Part shown: in pieces, positions 62,345 to 64,000 of the stretch
Position numbering within the stretch: position 1 is the stretch's first letter
How the letters are laid out: each line of letters begins with the position of its first letter
Source of the DNA: Microbacterium oxydans
GTDB lineage: Bacteria; Actinomycetota; Actinomycetes; Actinomycetales; Microbacteriaceae
Length of the DNA stretch: 64,000 bases
Reading direction: 5' to 3'
Assembly: GCF_006540085.1 (NCBI RefSeq)
Contig: NZ_BJOG01000001.1
Coordinates: 806,001-870,000 of the forward strand
Notes under the pieces: model-generated
What the model was told of the DNA's origin: nothing
Databases searched by the model: none
The model's input: only the letters and a program-made list of their open reading frames with translations
Program-made: the position numbers and the translations under genes

Positions 62345-63508
62345 ATGGCACAGGCGAACACCCGCGAGATCGGGATCATCATGAACGGCGTCTCCGGGCG
62401 CATGGGCTACCGGCAGCATCTGGTGCGCTCGATCCTCGCGATCCGCGAGGAGGGCGGCATCGAACTCGCCGACGGCTCCCGCATCACGGTGAAGCCGATC
62501 CTGGTCGGACGCAACGAGGCCAAGCTGGCCGAGCTGGCGGCGAAGCACGGCATCGACGACTACACGACCGATCTCGACGCGGCGCTCGCCGACCCGCAGT
62601 GGGAGATCTACGCCGACTTCCTCGTGACCAAGGCCCGCGCCTCCGCGATCCGCAAGGCCATCGCCGCAGGGAAGGCGATCTATACGGAGAAGCCCACTGC
62701 GGAGTCGCTCGAGGAGGCACTCGAGCTCGCGCGCCTGGCGGACGAGGCGGGCGTCAAGACCGGCGTCGTGCACGACAAGCTGTATCTCCCCGGTCTGCAG
62801 AAGCTCAAGCGCCTGATCGACTCCGGATTCTTCGGCCGCATCCTCTCCGTACGCGGCGAGTTCGGGTACTGGGTGTTCGAGGGCGACTGGCAGCCCGCGC
62901 AGCGTCCGAGCTGGAACTACCGCACCGAGGACGGCGGCGGCATCATCACAGACATGTTCCCGCACTGGAACTACGTGCTGGAGAACCTGTTCGGCGAGGT
63001 CAAGAGCGTGTACGCGCAGGCCGCCGTGCACATCGCCGACCGCTGGGACGAGAAGGGCGAGCACTACACCGCCACTGCGGAGGACGCTGCGTACGGGATC
63101 TTCGAGATCGAGGGCGGCGTGATCGCCGAGATCAACTCCTCCTGGACCGTGCGCGTGAACCGCGACGAGCTCGTCGAGTTCCAGGTCGACGGCACCCACG
63201 GATCCGCCGTGGTCGGACTGTTCGGCGCGAAGATCCAGCCGCGCAACGCCACCCCGAAGCCCGTGTGGAACCCCGACCTCGAGGACACGCGCGACTACGA
63301 CGCCGACTGGCAGGACGTGCCGACCAACGACGTCTTCCTCAACGGCTTCCGCCAGCAGTGGCAGGAGTATCTGGTCTCCTACGTCGAGGGCACCGAATAC
63401 CCGTTCGACCTGCTCGCCGGTGCACGGGGTGTGCAGTTCGCCGAGGCGGGACTGACCTCCAGCGCCGAGGGTCGCAAGATCGCCCTGTCGCCGCTGACCC
63501 TGGGCTGA
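62345..63508 (+). CDS. Gfo/Idh/MocA-family oxidoreductase
   Basis: NAD(P)-dependent sugar or cyclitol dehydrogenase-like protein of 387 residues. The Rossmann part is IGIIMNGVSGRMGYRQHLV, the family motif appears as EKPTAESLEEALELARLADEAGVKTGVVHDKLYLPG, and the C-terminal domain carries HWNYVLENLFGEV and QEYLVSYVEGTEYPFDLLAGARGVQ. ATG 62345 is chosen; an in-frame ATG at 62276 is weaker and close to the operator. It is followed by a DUF993 gene, a recurrent partner in unexplored sugar catabolism operons. Confidence 0.88.
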   Translation: MAQANTREIGIIMNGVSGRMGYRQHLVRSILAIREEGGIELADGSRITVKPILVGRNEAKLAELAAKHGIDDYTTDLDAALADPQWEIYADFLVTKARASAIRKAIAAGKAIYTEKPTAESLEEALELARLADEAGVKTGVVHDKLYLPGLQKLKRLIDSGFFGRILSVRGEFGYWVFEGDWQPAQRPSWNYRTEDGGGIITDMFPHWNYVLENLFGEVKSVYAQAAVHIADRWDEKGEHYTATAEDAAYGIFEIEGGVIAEINSSWTVRVNRDELVEFQVDGTHGSAVVGLFGAKIQPRNATPKPVWNPDLEDTRDYDADWQDVPTNDVFLNGFRQQWQEYLVSYVEGTEYPFDLLAGARGVQFAEAGLTSSAEGRKIALSPLTLG

Positions 63509-63515
63509 GGCGCGC

Positions 63516-64000
63516 ATGAGCACTCTGCGCCTCCTCCGCCCCAGCGGTGAGACGTTCGCCGCCGCCCTCAACGACTCGGGCGCATACGCCCGCCCGACGA
63601 CGCCGCTGCAGAGTCGTGTCGCCTACGCCGCTGCACACGTCGTGCCGAAGGTGCATGCCGACAACACCCCGGGACAGCCCGCCGACATCGACTGGGATTC
63701 CACCCTCGCCTTCCGCCGCAACGTGTACTCCTGGGGTCTCGGCGTCGCCGACGCGATGGACACGGCGCAGCGGAACATGGGTCTCGATGCCGCAGCCACC
63801 CGTGAGCTGATCGCCCGCAGCGCTCAGGTCGCGCGCGAGGAGGGCGGTTCGGTCGTCGTCGGCGTCAACACCGACCACATCGCCGAGACGCACATCCCCC
63901 TCGAGCAGGTGATCACGGCCTACACCGAGCAGTTGCACTTCACCGAGGAGCAGGGCGCCGGACCCGTGCTGATGGCCTCGCGCCACCTCGCCCGTGTCGC
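63516..64000 (+). CDS. DUF993-family protein, partial
   Basis: Start of a gene that continues beyond the window; 161 residues are visible from ATG 63516, beginning MSTLRLLRPSGETFAAALNDSG. NTPGQPADIDWDSTLAFRRNVYSWGLGVADAMDTAQRNMGLD and VVVGVNTDHIAETHIPLEQVITAYTEQL match my recollection of the DUF993 TIM-barrel family, aldolase-like proteins of unknown activity. It follows the oxidoreductase by seven bases, so both belong to one operon. Confidence 0.8.
   Translation, partial: MSTLRLLRPSGETFAAALNDSGAYARPTTPLQSRVAYAAAHVVPKVHADNTPGQPADIDWDSTLAFRRNVYSWGLGVADAMDTAQRNMGLDAAATRELIARSAQVAREEGGSVVVGVNTDHIAETHIPLEQVITAYTEQLHFTEEQGAGPVLMASRHLARV

Overview
The window reads as chromosomal DNA of a high-GC actinobacterium, most likely Microbacterium or a close relative in Microbacteriaceae. 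The reasons are the GC-rich third codon positions, frequent GTG starts, many ATGA, GTGA or TGATG gene overlaps, the DUF222/HNH endonuclease, and a complete galT-galK-galE operon with a LacI neighbour. I found no tRNA, rRNA, CRISPR array, transposase, prophage or replication origin. Assignments come from reading the translations and motifs; no database search was run.

Layout. 1-2978: a minus-strand sugar operon (2-hydroxyacid dehydrogenase, FGGY kinase, cupin-type phosphoglucose isomerase) behind two copies of a GntR-like palindrome. 3080-6515: two divergent pairs (alpha/beta hydrolase with an AraC regulator; a CGNR zinc-finger regulator with an EamA transporter). 6557-10790: a GntR regulator and prpD-prpB-prpC of the methylcitrate cycle, followed by an MFS carrier. 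12437-14051: three small minus-strand genes. 14466-19002: distal valine catabolism (mmsA, acyl-CoA dehydrogenase, mmsB, enoyl-CoA hydratase). 19099-20547: YdeI-like protein, SRPBCC protein and MarR regulator. 20705-25844: etfB, etfA, an unusual cytochrome-b561-like membrane protein, an ASCH protein and a thiolase. 27253-35488: a small cysteine-containing secreted protein, bifunctional PutA, a membrane protein with an XRE regulator, a zinc-less alcohol dehydrogenase-like protein, a dimethylargininase-like hydrolase and ornithine aminotransferase. 35576-46183: MFS/MarR pair, CutC-like protein, lysophospholipase, DUF1684 protein, lipoate ligase with an overlapping DNA methyltransferase, and a TetR-controlled MFS and carboxylesterase pair. 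46208-50002: a putrescine or amine oxidation cluster with an Lrp regulator. 50605-53883: M23 peptidase and HNH endonuclease. 54126-57644: ROK regulator, YdjC deacetylase and GPH symporter. 57648-62197: galE, galK and galT with a LacI regulator. 62345-64000: a Gfo/Idh/MocA oxidoreductase and the start of a DUF993 gene.

How it fits together. Valine breakdown by the mmsA cluster ends in propionyl-CoA, which the prpDBC methylcitrate cycle would consume. The acyl-CoA dehydrogenase needs ETF, which is encoded nearby together with a candidate membrane partner. PutA and RocD both feed glutamate semialdehyde into glutamate, and the hydrolase fused translationally to rocD may supply ornithine directly from arginine. 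The putrescine-type cluster adds another amine route. The general picture is an amino-acid and sugar scavenger with many small, locally regulated catabolic operons.

Beyond the genes, the most unusual signals are families of long-armed intergenic palindromes, one of which appears to be inserted in frame inside the methyltransferase; the etfBA-linked cytochrome with three copies of a Gly/Pro/Trp motif; a TTG-started cationic secreted protein next to one of the palindromes; and a probable leaderless galT message whose operator covers its start codon.
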